Shown: piece by piece, positions 15,793 through 26,267 of the stretch | Numbering within the stretch: position 1 is the stretch's first letter | Layout of the letters: each line of letters starts with the position of its first letter | Assembly (NCBI GenBank): GCA_964654015.1 | Contig: CAZZHQ010000008.1 | Coordinates: 1-50,510, forward strand | Length of the DNA stretch: 50,510 nt | Reading direction: 5' to 3' | Source: JAUUZT01 sp964654015 | Lineage (GTDB): Bacteria > Chloroflexota > Dehalococcoidia > GIF9 > AB-539-J10 | Made by a program: the position numbers and the translations under genes | The notes under the pieces: model-generated | What the model was told of the DNA's origin: nothing | Database searches by the model: none | What the model saw: only the letters and a program-made list of their open reading frames with translations

Positions 15793-18476
15793 TGGCGTTA
15801 CATCCTGATTTCCCCTCTTCCCCCTATGCAATCCTGGACCCGAATATCCGCTGGTTCCCGGCGAATGAGGCGCTGCGCGAATCAAGTTACGAAAAGCTGC
15901 TACCGCCGCTGGTGCATCAGCTTCGCAAAAGGGTCAAAGAATGGCGCGACAACGATTACGAAGGCGCTAGCGCTACCAGCCGTTCCCTCTTGAACTGGTG
16001 GTTTAATACCGAACATCTGCTGTCGAAGTCGGACGACACTATGGCTAAGTTTGAATATTACTTCGCCCAGCGGGAGGCGGTGGAGACCGTCATCTATCTC
16101 TACGATGTGGTCAAGGTGAAGGACAAGTACGATCTGCTGCGATTCGACTCATCGGGCGCAGTATCGGCAGGGATGTTCGATGAAAGCTGGAGGCGATTTG
16201 TAATCAAGATGGCTACCGGCACCGGCAAAACCAAGGTAATAAGCCTCATATTAACCTGGTGCTATTTTCATAAACTGTATGAACCAGAATCCGATCTGGC
16301 ACGGAATTTTCTCCTCATTACACCGAACATCATCGTGCTGGACCGCATTCGTGCTGATTTTGACGGATTGCGCATTTTCTGGAAAGACCCGGTCCTGCCT
16401 GATAACGGCTACAATGGTCAAAACTGGCGGGATGACTTTCAGTTAACTTTGCACATTCAAGATGATGTCAACGTCGTTAGAAAGACAGGGAATATCTTCC
16501 TCACCAATATCCACCGTGTTTATGCCAGTGATGACGTCGAGCCTTCCAAAGATGATGAAAACACGATGGACTACTTTCTTGGCAAACGGCCCAGGGGAGA
16601 GACGACAGATTCGAAGGTTGATTTAGGCGATATTGTACGGGATGTTGACGAGCTTGTGGTTCTCAATGACGAGGCACATCATATTCACGATAGCCAGATG
16701 GCGTGGTTCAAGTCAATCGAGGACATTCACAATCGGCTGAAGCACAAAGACAGTTATCTTTCAATCCAGATAGATGACACCGCAACCCCCAGGCACAACA
16801 ACGGAGCCATTTTTGTGCAAACGGTATCAGACTACCCGTTAGTTGAGGCCATTTCTCAAAACGTGGTCAAACACCCCGTTCTACCTGATTTGGCCAGCCG
16901 TGCCAAACTCGCTGAACGGCAAAGTTCACGCTATACCGAGAAATACGCTGATTATCTACATCTGGGCGTTGAAGAATGGCGCAAAGCTTACGCTGAACAT
17001 GAGAAAGTTGGCAAAAAGGCGATTCTCTTTGTCATGACGGATGACACCAGGAACTGTGACGCCGTTGCTGAATTCCTGGAACAAACTTACCCTGAGTTCA
17101 AAGGCGCGGTTCTTACAATTCATACCAGGAACAACGGGGAAATCTCAGAGGCTGCCACGGGCAAGAAAAAGGAGGAACTGGAGCTTCTGCGCAAGCAAGC
17201 CAATCAAATTGATAGCTGGGAAAACCACTATAAAGCTATTGTATCGGTGATGATGCTAAAAGAGGGCTGGGATGTCAGGAACGTAACTACCATTGTGGGC
17301 TTGAGGCCATATGGTGCACAAAGCAATATACTTCCCGAACAAACTCTGGGGCGCGGCTTACGCAAAATGTACCCCGGAACCGATGCAGAAGAATCCCTCA
17401 GTGTTGTAGGTACAGATGCCTTTATGGATTTTGTAGAATCAATCCAGAGCGAAGGCGTTGAGCTTGAACACAAGCCTATGGGTGCTGGGACAGCGCCCAA
17501 AACTCCCATTATTGTAGAGGTTGATGAAGAAAACACCGGCAAGGACCTGAACAAATTGGATATTCGAATACCGCTTCTAACGCCTCGGGTATATCGCGAG
17601 TACAAGAGCTTGGCTAACTTAGATTTAAACACATTTGGTCACAGGAAGGTTGCCTATCAGGAGTTCACTGAAGAACAACAACGTGAAATTGTGTTCAAGG
17701 ACATTACCACCGGAGAGATCAGCCATACCACTATTTTGGATTCCAGCGCTGTGACTGACTATCATAGTGTAGTAGGTTACTTTACCCAGGTCATCATGAA
17801 GGACCTGAGACTTGTGAGTGGTTATGACGTTCTGTACGGCAAAGTGAAACAGTTCATCCAGGATTTCTTGTTTGACCGTGCTGCTGATCTGGAAAACCTC
17901 AATACTCTACGCAACCTTTCAGAACTGGAAGCCACCAAAACCCTGATTGAGACATTCAAGAAACAAATCAATGCCCTGACCGTGCAGGATAAAGGGGATG
18001 CCAAAATACGTGATTCTATCAAATTACGTAAAACGCGCCCGTTTGTTGTTAAAGATCAGGGATATCTGATTCCGAAGAAGAGTGTATTCAACAAAATCAT
18101 TGGCGACAGCCCCCTGGAATTGCAATTTGCAGGTTTTCTGGAGCGCTGTGATGACGTCATCTCTTATGTGAAGAACTACTTCGCTGTCCAGTTCAAGATT
18201 GATTACGTTAAAGCGAATGGCGACATATCCAACTACTATCCTGATTTTATTGTGAAAGCCTCGGATATAGAGGTTTATATTGTCGAGACAAAGGGGCAGG
18301 AAGATTTAGACGTGCCACAGAAGATGGAACGCCTCAAAGAGTGGTGCAAGGACATCAATAAAGTACAATCTGAAATCAAGTACGACTTCGTTTTCGTGGA
18401 CGAGGAAAGCTTCAACCAATATCAACCCAGGAGCTTCGGCTCGTTGGTTAATTCCTTTCGTCAATACAAAGATTGA
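15792..18476 (+). CDS. res: type III-like restriction endonuclease, Res subunit
   Basis: Res uses ATP to move or signal along DNA and cuts unmodified DNA in concert with Mod. The 894-aa protein has a superfamily 2 helicase core: Walker A ATGTGKT (residues 141-147), DEAH at 293-296, and a late EQTLGRGLRK motif VI. A C-terminal PD-(D/E)XK nuclease follows, with P817-D818 and E832-T833-K834. The overall pattern resembles the family annotated as BPTD_3080 restriction endonucleases. All catalytic motifs are present, so it looks active. The ATG overlaps the stop of the relict mod tail by one base. Base composition is clearly more GC-rich than the flanking core genes, in keeping with transfer. Confidence 0.92.
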   Translation: MALHPDFPSSPYAILDPNIRWFPANEALRESSYEKLLPPLVHQLRKRVKEWRDNDYEGASATSRSLLNWWFNTEHLLSKSDDTMAKFEYYFAQREAVETVIYLYDVVKVKDKYDLLRFDSSGAVSAGMFDESWRRFVIKMATGTGKTKVISLILTWCYFHKLYEPESDLARNFLLITPNIIVLDRIRADFDGLRIFWKDPVLPDNGYNGQNWRDDFQLTLHIQDDVNVVRKTGNIFLTNIHRVYASDDVEPSKDDENTMDYFLGKRPRGETTDSKVDLGDIVRDVDELVVLNDEAHHIHDSQMAWFKSIEDIHNRLKHKDSYLSIQIDDTATPRHNNGAIFVQTVSDYPLVEAISQNVVKHPVLPDLASRAKLAERQSSRYTEKYADYLHLGVEEWRKAYAEHEKVGKKAILFVMTDDTRNCDAVAEFLEQTYPEFKGAVLTIHTRNNGEISEAATGKKKEELELLRKQANQIDSWENHYKAIVSVMMLKEGWDVRNVTTIVGLRPYGAQSNILPEQTLGRGLRKMYPGTDAEESLSVVGTDAFMDFVESIQSEGVELEHKPMGAGTAPKTPIIVEVDEENTGKDLNKLDIRIPLLTPRVYREYKSLANLDLNTFGHRKVAYQEFTEEQQREIVFKDITTGEISHTTILDSSAVTDYHSVVGYFTQVIMKDLRLVSGYDVLYGKVKQFIQDFLFDRAADLENLNTLRNLSELEATKTLIETFKKQINALTVQDKGDAKIRDSIKLRKTRPFVVKDQGYLIPKKSVFNKIIGDSPLELQFAGFLERCDDVISYVKNYFAVQFKIDYVKANGDISNYYPDFIVKASDIEVYIVETKGQEDLDVPQKMERLKEWCKDINKVQSEIKYDFVFVDEESFNQYQPRSFGSLVNSFRQYKD

Positions 18477-18698
18477 AGCTATTGGCGAGGGGGAAATATA
18501 ACAACTCGCTGTAGCTAACCGCAAGGGACGGCGGCAAATTAGCTTCGGTCTGTATCCGAGGGGCGCATTGATTGAGTCCCGTCGGCACGTCAGAAGAGAC
18601 TAACTATTGTACTGATTGGTTTTTTGTAATAACATGGCAAGTAATTAATAGTTATTTTTCCTGGTGAGGGCAGTTATACTTCCACGATAGGAGGAGAA
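18477..18698. other. intergenic region at the right edge of the island
   Basis: These 222 bases between res and the phosphodiesterase gene begin GC-rich like the island and turn AT-rich near 18600, where host-like composition resumes. No attachment repeat, tRNA fragment or integrase remnant was recognised. The right end carries a strong AGGAGG for the next gene. Confidence 0.4.
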
Positions 18699-20711
18699 AT
18701 GCAGCGAAAGGTTTATCTAATAGGTTTGGATGGGATGATGTATCCCATGTACCATCGTTTTTCCAAGGAGGGAATTCTTCCCAATCTGACACGCCTGTCC
18801 AAGAACGGAATGGTTACTGAACTCTATTCCAGTTTACCCGCTTATACACCTACAAACTGGGCTACTATGATGACTGGTGCGCATTCGGGCACCCATTCTA
18901 TATTGCGGTGGTATGTAGATCTACCTGAGCCCAAAAATACCGAAAAAAGTATCAACTCTTTTGTTGGTAGCGTATCCAAAGCAGAGACAATCTTCGATGC
19001 AGCATCACGAGCAGGCCTCAAATCAGTAGCGTTTAACTATCCTGCTAGTGCCCCCCGACGTACTCCTAACCTGTCTGTCGTCGATGGCTTTGCTAACCCA
19101 ACTTATGGTTCGACTCCTTTCGAGATTACACCAGCCCTTACTTACACTAACATTCCTGGTATTCAGAGAACATGTCAGGTGAAACTTCTGGCTGCCAAAG
19201 GCTGGAAGAACCTTCCTTCAAGTCTCCTTCCCCACCTTGAATTTACTATCATGGTAGTCACAAAACAAAAGGGTGAAAACCGCTCTTTTTATTGTCTGGT
19301 GATAGATACAACTGGCTCTGGCTACGATACCTTGATCGTATGCACTGAAAAAGATGGCAATACCAAAATAGCAAGTCCGCGTACAGGTTATTGGAGTGAG
19401 TGGTGCAAAGAAAATTTTATAATCGCAGGCAATCCAGAAAAGGGAACCTTTCGCTTCAAAACGGTTGAACTATCACCGGATGGAAGCCGCCTACGCCTCC
19501 ATCGATCACAAATAGTACTGATGGATGAGTTTTGTGAACCCAAAGAGTTAAGTCATGAATTGGTGGAGAAGTTCGGGCCCTACCAGGAACATGCCTCTCT
19601 GGCTCCATATATATGGGGAGCTACAGATTTAGAAACTTGCCTTGATGAAATGGAGTATCAAGCGCAGTGGGTGGCTCGTGCTGGTACTTATATGATGAAT
19701 GTCAAAAACTGTCATCTCTTCTACTGCCATATTCATGTTTTTGATCATATAAATCATCGTCACTTGTCTGGTGTCGACCCATCAAGTCCTGGATATGACC
19801 CCTCCACAGCAGAGAAGCACTGGGAGGTTTATCGCCAGGCCTACATGTTGGCAGACCGCATGATAGGCACCATCCTGGAAGGAATAGATATCAACAACAC
19901 CAATATCATAGTTGCATCAGACCATGCTGCCGTCCCTGACAAGCGAGCAATAAACATGAGGAAGTTTCTTTACGAAAAAGGCTTATTAGCGCTGAATGAT
20001 CCCTCGAATGGGCTTAACAATGATGATACACCCGATGATAATATTGATTGGAATAATACCAAGGTATTCATGAAACCTGGCAGAGGATATGACATATTCA
20101 TTAATGCTACAGAGAATTCTAGCGAGTATCTCAAAATCCAGGATGAATTAATACGAGTATTGCGTACATGGATAGATGGAGATACCGGTCAATGTCCCAT
20201 TGCTATAGCACTGCGAAAGAAGGATGCCCCACTTCTGGGTTTCTGGGGAGATCAGTGTGGCGACGTCGTTTTTGTAAACGAGGATGGGTATGTACATGGC
20301 TATATGGGGGAGTGGCATCAGATACGTGACGATAAATCTCTGGGTGAGCCGTTCTGGTATGGTGCCCATCATGGTACACAATTGCCTACATCCAGAACGG
20401 AGATAGCTTCCAATATGGCATTTCTACTTGCCAGCGGACCTGGCATAAAGAAAGGATATCACCGTCCAGTGAACGAGCTTGGTTATATACATATGACCAG
20501 TATCGTCCCTCTTCTATGTAACTTATTAGGAATTGCATTTCCTGCGCAATGTCAGGGTTATCTTCCCCAAGATATTCTGGAATCAGGTCCCAGTATGATG
20601 GAAAGACGAACTGATTACCCAGAATGGGAACGCGGAACCCGACCAGAAGGTTGGGGTAATCGCATCCAGGTACAGAAAGACATGTTCGATTTTGTAAACC
20701 ATGATAATTAA
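18699..20711 (+). CDS. alkaline-phosphatase-superfamily phosphodiesterase/nucleotide pyrophosphatase
   Basis: The 670-aa protein belongs to the type I phosphodiesterase branch of the alkaline phosphatase superfamily, which hydrolyses phosphodiester or phosphonate bonds with two metals. Metal and nucleophile motifs are in order: LIGLDGM (residues 8-14), PTNWATMMTG (nucleophile Thr near 52), HVFDHINHRH mid-protein, VASDHAAVPDK, and GAHHGTQLPTS near the end. There is no signal peptide, so it acts in the cytoplasm or leaves by another route. The start has an excellent AGGAGG. An HD-domain gene follows after about 70 bases. The natural substrate cannot be named. Confidence 0.87.
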   Translation: MQRKVYLIGLDGMMYPMYHRFSKEGILPNLTRLSKNGMVTELYSSLPAYTPTNWATMMTGAHSGTHSILRWYVDLPEPKNTEKSINSFVGSVSKAETIFDAASRAGLKSVAFNYPASAPRRTPNLSVVDGFANPTYGSTPFEITPALTYTNIPGIQRTCQVKLLAAKGWKNLPSSLLPHLEFTIMVVTKQKGENRSFYCLVIDTTGSGYDTLIVCTEKDGNTKIASPRTGYWSEWCKENFIIAGNPEKGTFRFKTVELSPDGSRLRLHRSQIVLMDEFCEPKELSHELVEKFGPYQEHASLAPYIWGATDLETCLDEMEYQAQWVARAGTYMMNVKNCHLFYCHIHVFDHINHRHLSGVDPSSPGYDPSTAEKHWEVYRQAYMLADRMIGTILEGIDINNTNIIVASDHAAVPDKRAINMRKFLYEKGLLALNDPSNGLNNDDTPDDNIDWNNTKVFMKPGRGYDIFINATENSSEYLKIQDELIRVLRTWIDGDTGQCPIAIALRKKDAPLLGFWGDQCGDVVFVNEDGYVHGYMGEWHQIRDDKSLGEPFWYGAHHGTQLPTSRTEIASNMAFLLASGPGIKKGYHRPVNELGYIHMTSIVPLLCNLLGIAFPAQCQGYLPQDILESGPSMMERRTDYPEWERGTRPEGWGNRIQVQKDMFDFVNHDN

Positions 20712-20779
20712 TGCCATAAATATATGGAAATCTCTACAGTTCTTCTTTTAACAGTACTAAAGGAATTTTGGAAAGAACA

Positions 20780-21976
20780 ATGGAAATAATAGTAAGCAAT
20801 ATCCTACTAAAGAGACTTTATGACGCAGCCTACATGCAGCGATGGAATGATAAAATACGCCCTGTAGAACTAACGGAACTGGATAAACAGGCACATAAGA
20901 TGATTATCGCCTACATGCTGGGCAAATTTGAAGAGGATAATGGTAATTTTAATTGGATTAATGTCATTGAAGGAGGACTATTTGAATTTCTGCAGCGCCT
21001 GGTAGTCACTGACTTGAAACCACAAGTTTTCTATAATATTAAAAAGGATACAGCCACATACCGCCAACTGAACGCCTGGGTATATAAGCAATTAATACCT
21101 ATCATATCTCCACTAGGATCTAAGTTCTGTGCCAGGTTCCAGCACTATTTTATAAACCCCAGCGATACCCAGGAGAAAAGGGTATTGAGTGCAGCTCATT
21201 TCTACGCTACTAAATGGGAATTTAACATCATTGAACGTGCCGACCCAAATGGCTATGAGATGAAAGAAATCAAGGCAAGCCTTCAAGCACAGCAGGAGCA
21301 ATACTATGACGTGAAAGGGATAAAGAACCTGGCACTATCATCAAATCTCAGGAATTTCATCGACTTATGTGGATTGCTCAGATTCCAACTGAGATGGAGT
21401 AGAGTTCACAGAGTTCCCAAGACCTCTGTGCTAGGGCATATGCTAATTGTTGCTATAACCACATACCTGTTTTCCCTACAAATGGACGCATGCCCCAGGA
21501 GATGTTTTAACAATTATTTCACGGGATTATTTCATGACTTGCCTGAAGCACTTACCAAGGACATTATTTCCCCTGTCAAACATTCCATCAGAGGACTCAG
21601 CAGCCTCATTAAAAGATACGAAAAAGAGCAAATGGAGGAAAAGGTATATCCGCTAATTCCCGAAAGCTGGCGTCCCGATATAAGGATGTTTACGGAGAAC
21701 GAATTTAAAAACCTGATTACTGTAGAGGGGAAAACAAGGGTTACTAATATTGACAACATCAGCAAACACTTCAATAGAGATGAGTTTAAACCCAGGGACG
21801 GAGAACTGGTGAAAGCAATAGATGACCTTACAGCATTTCTTGAGGCTTATCTGGCCAGAGAAAATGGCATGGTGTGCGACGAACTCAAGAATGCCGAAGC
21901 TGATTTAAGGTTAAAATCCCAACAGAAAAACGTTGGCCCTATTAACTTCATGGAAATCTATTCATCTTTCAAATAA
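20780..21976 (+). CDS. HD-domain phosphohydrolase (YfbR-like)
   Basis: This is a predicted metal-dependent phosphohydrolase of about 398 aa. The HD signature is complete: a first His in SVLGHMLIVAI, then the FHDLPEALTKDI element (His-Asp with the downstream Glu), and a later Asp in VTNIDNISKH. YfbR-type enzymes act on deoxynucleoside monophosphates, but this chain is about twice as long, with an N-terminal helical half of unknown role. The start is taken at ATG 20780, with GGAAAG just upstream; a TTG at 20768 is the alternative. It may form an operon with the upstream phosphodiesterase gene; the two together could handle nucleotides, which is a guess. Confidence 0.8.
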   Translation: MEIIVSNILLKRLYDAAYMQRWNDKIRPVELTELDKQAHKMIIAYMLGKFEEDNGNFNWINVIEGGLFEFLQRLVVTDLKPQVFYNIKKDTATYRQLNAWVYKQLIPIISPLGSKFCARFQHYFINPSDTQEKRVLSAAHFYATKWEFNIIERADPNGYEMKEIKASLQAQQEQYYDVKGIKNLALSSNLRNFIDLCGLLRFQLRWSRVHRVPKTSVLGHMLIVAITTYLFSLQMDACPRRCFNNYFTGLFHDLPEALTKDIISPVKHSIRGLSSLIKRYEKEQMEEKVYPLIPESWRPDIRMFTENEFKNLITVEGKTRVTNIDNISKHFNRDEFKPRDGELVKAIDDLTAFLEAYLARENGMVCDELKNAEADLRLKSQQKNVGPINFMEIYSSFK

Positions 21977-22029
21977 TTGATGGTTTATAAAGCCAAATCA
22001 AATAACCATAAATCAGCGAGGAGACTTTG

Positions 22030-23052
22030 ATGATAACAGCCGACCTTCCCTTAATAGCCATTACCATGGGGGACGCAGCCGGTATTGGTCCTGAGATTAT
22101 AGTGAAAGTTCTTCAATCTAAACACATATATGAAATCTGCCGGCCTCTGGTGATAGGTGAAGCTACTATTATACGGAGGGCAATCAATCTTATCGATAAA
22201 ACAATGATGCTAAAACACGTGTATACGGTGAATGAAGTTGAATCTATGCCCGGTACTATAAACATACTTGATATGCATAACCTCCAACTCAGTGAAGTTC
22301 TCACTGGGCAAGTCTGCTCTGCCTGTGGCAGAGCTGCAATGGAATTTATTAATCTGGCCACTGAGCTAGTCCTTAAAGGAGAAGCCAAAGCCATGGTAAC
22401 CACACCAATAAACAAGAAGGCATCAAAACAGGCTGGCTATGGTGATGTAGGGCATCTTGAATTTCTCGCTCATCTTACAAATACCACGGAATATGCCACT
22501 ATGTTAGTATCCGGTCCTCTCCGAGTCGTACATCTAACAACTCATTACTCATTGAGGGAAGCCTGTGACATGGTGACCAGACAAAATGTCCTGGGCAAGT
22601 TGAAACTAATTCAGCAATCCTTCACAACATGGGGAATTAACGGTACGAAAATTGCAGTGGCTGCACTCAATCCCCATGCAGGGGAAGAAGGACTGTTCGG
22701 CCGCGAGGAGATAGAAGAAATTGTGCCAGCCATAGCAGATGCAAAATCATTGGGGATCAACGCATCTGGTCCTTTTCCTGCTGACTCAGTATTTAACCGC
22801 GCAATCAACGGAGAATTTGATGTGGTTCTCGCCTTGTATCACGATCAAGGACATATTCCAATAAAGGTTTATAATGTTGAGAAGAGTGTTAGCATTGCAC
22901 TTGGTCTGCCTTTTATACGTACATCAGTAGATCACGGTACAGCCTTCGATATCGCAGGTAAAGGAATCGCAGACTCCCGCAGTCTTGAGGAAGCAATTAA
23001 AGTAGCTGTTACACTTAGTCAAGATGGTAAACTGCCAGATCTCAGGCACTAA
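22030..23052 (+). CDS. pdxA: 4-hydroxythreonine-4-phosphate dehydrogenase (PdxA family)
   Basis: PdxA oxidises 4-phospho-hydroxythreonine in the deoxyxylulose-dependent route to pyridoxal phosphate. The 340-aa length is normal. Diagnostic stretches are ITMGDAAGIGPEI at the N-terminus, VTTPINKKA, GHLEFLA, ALNPHAGEEGLFG, ALYHDQGHIPIK (metal-binding His), and SVDHGTAFDIAGKG near the end. The start is set at ATG 22030, after GAGGAG, not at the TTG one codon before. No other pyridoxal pathway gene is near, so a role as a PdxA2-type enzyme of sugar-acid catabolism remains possible. Confidence 0.9.
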   Translation: MITADLPLIAITMGDAAGIGPEIIVKVLQSKHIYEICRPLVIGEATIIRRAINLIDKTMMLKHVYTVNEVESMPGTINILDMHNLQLSEVLTGQVCSACGRAAMEFINLATELVLKGEAKAMVTTPINKKASKQAGYGDVGHLEFLAHLTNTTEYATMLVSGPLRVVHLTTHYSLREACDMVTRQNVLGKLKLIQQSFTTWGINGTKIAVAALNPHAGEEGLFGREEIEEIVPAIADAKSLGINASGPFPADSVFNRAINGEFDVVLALYHDQGHIPIKVYNVEKSVSIALGLPFIRTSVDHGTAFDIAGKGIADSRSLEEAIKVAVTLSQDGKLPDLRH

Positions 23053-23154
23053 AAATTGCGGACTAGTCCCACTAATTAATACTCTTCATGATATATTAGC
23101 ATACGTAAATACTCATCACAGTCTACTCATCCTGAAGCCAACATGTTTATCTGA

Positions 23155-23976
23155 TTACCAGAGGTAATAATGTCCATTTCGCTTCACCACTTGAACTTGA
23201 ATCTCAAAGAGGTGGGACAGCAATGCCGAGTTAAGAATCTTCTCTTTCGCCCCATCTTCAACGATCATTCCCTTATTAATCAGGATGACACGCTCAATCT
23301 CCGGTATAACATCTTGAAGGTGATGAGTAATCATTATGATGCTGGTACCTGCAGCAGCTATTTTTCGTAATATATTATGCAGTTCAGTGCTAGCACGTAG
23401 GTCAAGACTTGATGTCGGTTCGTCCAAGACTAGCGCGTCAGGGTCATGTACCAGTGCTCTTCCTATAAGAATACGTCGCGCTTCACCACTTGACATCTGG
23501 TTCAGGCGACGCTCAGCCAGATGCTCTATTTCCAGTAGTTTAAGTACTTCTTTCACTTTCTTTTTCATAGCCAATTTAACCTGTTGATAACGCCAGATCC
23601 GTGTACTACTGAAAAACCCGGATAATATTACGTCTGCCCCGGAGAGATCCCCAGCACAGTTGTCCAGTAAATCACCTGATACTATCCCCAGAAAAGATCT
23701 CAATTCAAATACATTCCATCTGTCCTTTCCCAATATTCGGAGATATGATTCATTGTCACCAATGTTTTGGTACAATTCTCGTGTAATAGTCTTGATTAGA
23801 GACGATTTACCCGAACCGTTAGGGCCAAGAATAGCGATGTGTTCTCCCAATTCAATAGAGATATTAATATTTTTTAACACTAACCGCCCACCTCGCGTCA
23901 CAGAGACATTCTTGTATTCAATTAAAGGTATGGAATTCCCAGAGGACAATTTTAACTTTGCCTTATCATTTTCCAT
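23155..23976 (-). CDS. ABC transporter ATP-binding protein without a partner permease
   Basis: The 273-aa protein is a single nucleotide-binding domain. Visible are Walker A GPNGSGKSS, the signature MSSGEARR (a variant of LSGGQ), Walker B DALVLDEPTSSLD, and the switch His in MITHHLQ. The signature and length resemble stand-alone YlmA- or ModF-like ATPases. No membrane subunit or binding protein lies on either side, so the partner is elsewhere or the protein is not a transporter. It is transcribed toward pdxA. Confidence 0.85.
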   Translation of the reverse strand: MENDKAKLKLSSGNSIPLIEYKNVSVTRGGRLVLKNINISIELGEHIAILGPNGSGKSSLIKTITRELYQNIGDNESYLRILGKDRWNVFELRSFLGIVSGDLLDNCAGDLSGADVILSGFFSSTRIWRYQQVKLAMKKKVKEVLKLLEIEHLAERRLNQMSSGEARRILIGRALVHDPDALVLDEPTSSLDLRASTELHNILRKIAAAGTSIIMITHHLQDVIPEIERVILINKGMIVEDGAKEKILNSALLSHLFEIQVQVVKRNGHYYLW

Positions 23977-24249
23977 TTATTTTCGATCTCCATCTAAATA
24001 GTTATTTATCCTCACCGCCACTACGCACAGTATTCTTGTTCTTTATCTTATTTGTTTTCAGAAAGTTCTTAGCTGGTCCTAACGATATTTCAAGAAATAA
24101 TTACCAGCCGAATATGCACCATTATAGAGCATCAACTCCAATATTACATCTATAGCTAAATTCATATAATTCCACCCTCCAATGTTATGTTAGTTACCAG
24201 TATTATTTATCTTTGCTAATCTCAGTAATCATGTTAACATTTAGCTGTT

Positions 24250-24963
24250 ATGTTAAGAATAGATGGCAGGAAATATGATGAACTTCGCCCTGTGGATATA
24301 ACTCTTGGTTATCAGAGCTTTGCTGAGGGTTCTGCACTGATAAAACTGGGTAAAACAACGGTGCTTTGCTCAGTGAGCATGGAAGAGAGAGTTCCTAATT
24401 TCCTTAAAGGCAGTGGCAAGGGTTGGATTACTGCAGAATATGCAATGTTACCTCGTTCAACACTAACTCGCACTCCACGTGACCGAGTAGGGGGGAGAAA
24501 CCAGGAGATCCAGCGCATAATTGGCCGAAGTCTCAGGTCAGCTACCAATATGGCAGTTCTGGGAGAGAGAACGTTCTATGTTGACTGTGATGTATTACAA
24601 GCGGATGGTGGCACTAGAACAGCAGCAATTACTGGCGGCTACGTAGCCCTATTCCAGGCATTTCATAACCTTAAGAAGCAGAGGGTTTTACCATTTGTAC
24701 CATTACAATCAACTATAGCAGCTATCAGTGTTGGAATAGTAGGTGATACCGCACTTCTTGACCTCTGTTACGAAGAGGACTTCCGTGCCGAAGTTGATTT
24801 CAATGCGGTTATGACCGATAAAGATGAATTTGTTGAAATACAGGGAACTGCAGAAGGCAAACCATTCTCTAAGGAGCAAGCCGATGTTCTTCTCTCACTG
24901 GCACATAAAGGTATTCAACGACTATTCTCCATTCAGAAAGAAGCTCTTAAAACTCTTGGCTAA
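24250..24963 (+). CDS. rph: ribonuclease PH
   Basis: RNase PH trims tRNA 3' ends by phosphorolysis. The 237-aa protein has the whole family pattern: RIDGRKYDELRPV at the start, GKTTVLCSVS, GWITAEYAMLPRST, RIIGRSLRS, DCDVLQADGGTRTAAITGG, and EIQGTAEGKPFS near the end. The ATG start is fixed by the conserved N-terminus, although no clear Shine-Dalgarno sequence precedes it. The gene converges on proA with a four-base overlap of stop codons. Confidence 0.96.
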   Translation: MLRIDGRKYDELRPVDITLGYQSFAEGSALIKLGKTTVLCSVSMEERVPNFLKGSGKGWITAEYAMLPRSTLTRTPRDRVGGRNQEIQRIIGRSLRSATNMAVLGERTFYVDCDVLQADGGTRTAAITGGYVALFQAFHNLKKQRVLPFVPLQSTIAAISVGIVGDTALLDLCYEEDFRAEVDFNAVMTDKDEFVEIQGTAEGKPFSKEQADVLLSLAHKGIQRLFSIQKEALKTLG

Positions 24964-26234
24964 TTTACAATCTGCCCATTTCCGAAAATAATCCATTTAT
25001 AACTGGTGACTTCCTTCAAGCCCATAGGGCCGCGTGCATGAAATTTCTGTGTGCTTATCCCTATTTCAGCGCCCAAACCAAATTTTTCCCCGTCTGTGAA
25101 ACGTGTGCTGGCATTAGCATAAACACAGGCAGCATCCACCTCATTTATAAACCTCATCGAACTTGTGTAATTTTCACTGATTATGGCTTCAGAATGTCCG
25201 GACCCATACTTCTCAATATGTGCAAGCGCCTCATCCAGAGAAGATACAACCTTGATGGATGCCTTCAATGATAGATACTCTTTTCCCCAATCGTCCTCGA
25301 CAGCATTAACCAGATTTAATAATGGAATGGATTTGAGAATGTCCATAGATTTTTCATCACAGTGCAATTCTACGTTGTCTTCTGCTAACTTCGCAGCTAT
25401 TACAGGTAAATAAGTTTTTATCACCTCTACATGAATTAGAATACAGTCCAGCGCGTTGCAAACACTGGGACGCTGTACTTTGGCATTGTGGATGATAGCA
25501 ACAGCTTTATCAAGGTCAGCATCTCTATCCACGTAAGTATGACATACACCTATGCCACCAGCGATAACAGGCATGGCAGCGTTTTCCTTGACTATTTTTA
25601 TTAGACCAGCTCCACCACGAGGTATCATTAAATCGATCATATCACTCATCTTGAGCATATGGTTTACCAACGCGTGTTCCGTTGATTTGATAATTTGTAT
25701 TGCTCCTTCTACCACACCTGCTTGGTCACAAGCCTCTTGAGCTATATGAGCTAGTGCAACGCTTGAGTTTATGGATTCCTTGCCACTGCGTAAAATCACA
25801 GCATTTCCTGATTTCAAACAAAGGGTCGATATATCAATAGTCACATTAGGGCGACTCTCATATATGGCTCCAATTACGCCTAGAGGAACCCTTTTCCTAC
25901 CTATCATTAACCCATTCTCTGCGATATGCATATCGTATATTTCTCCAACAGGGTCAGGAAGAGCCAATATTTTCCTGACTCCGTCAGATATGGCTTTAAG
26001 ACGCGCTGGCGAAAGCATAATCCTATCAAGCATAGACTTGTCTATCCCTGAAGACTCCGCATATTCAAGGTCCATCCTGTTAGCGGCTAATATTTCATCC
26101 TGTCTGGTGACAATATACTCGGCAATATTGGCCAACGCCCTGTTTTTTATAGTTGCAGAAGTGAACGCAAGTTTTCTGGCAGCAGTTCTCGCCACTTTTC
26201 CTTTCTCTTCCAGTTCTCTAATTGCTGACTCCAT
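24960..26234 (-). CDS. proA: glutamate-5-semialdehyde dehydrogenase (gamma-glutamyl phosphate reductase)
   Basis: ProA reduces gamma-glutamyl phosphate in proline synthesis, using NADPH. The 424-aa protein shows PLGVIGAIYESRPNVT, LCLKSGNAVILRSGKE, the active-site Cys region VQRPSVCNALD, and the late FTDGEKFGLGAEIGIST. ATG 26234 is preferred over GTG 26249 because GGAG stands at a normal distance and the protein then begins like other ProA. It lies 33 bases after proB on the same strand, giving the usual proBA operon. Confidence 0.96.
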   Translation of the reverse strand: MESAIRELEEKGKVARTAARKLAFTSATIKNRALANIAEYIVTRQDEILAANRMDLEYAESSGIDKSMLDRIMLSPARLKAISDGVRKILALPDPVGEIYDMHIAENGLMIGRKRVPLGVIGAIYESRPNVTIDISTLCLKSGNAVILRSGKESINSSVALAHIAQEACDQAGVVEGAIQIIKSTEHALVNHMLKMSDMIDLMIPRGGAGLIKIVKENAAMPVIAGGIGVCHTYVDRDADLDKAVAIIHNAKVQRPSVCNALDCILIHVEVIKTYLPVIAAKLAEDNVELHCDEKSMDILKSIPLLNLVNAVEDDWGKEYLSLKASIKVVSSLDEALAHIEKYGSGHSEAIISENYTSSMRFINEVDAACVYANASTRFTDGEKFGLGAEIGISTQKFHARGPMGLKEVTSYKWIIFGNGQIVN

Positions 26235-26267
26235 AATTATTCTCTCCACTATACCAGTATTATTACT

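Noticed and set aside
7651..18698. Integrative element with attachment repeats
   Set aside because: No integrase, tRNA gene or matching direct repeat at the two edges could be found by eye.
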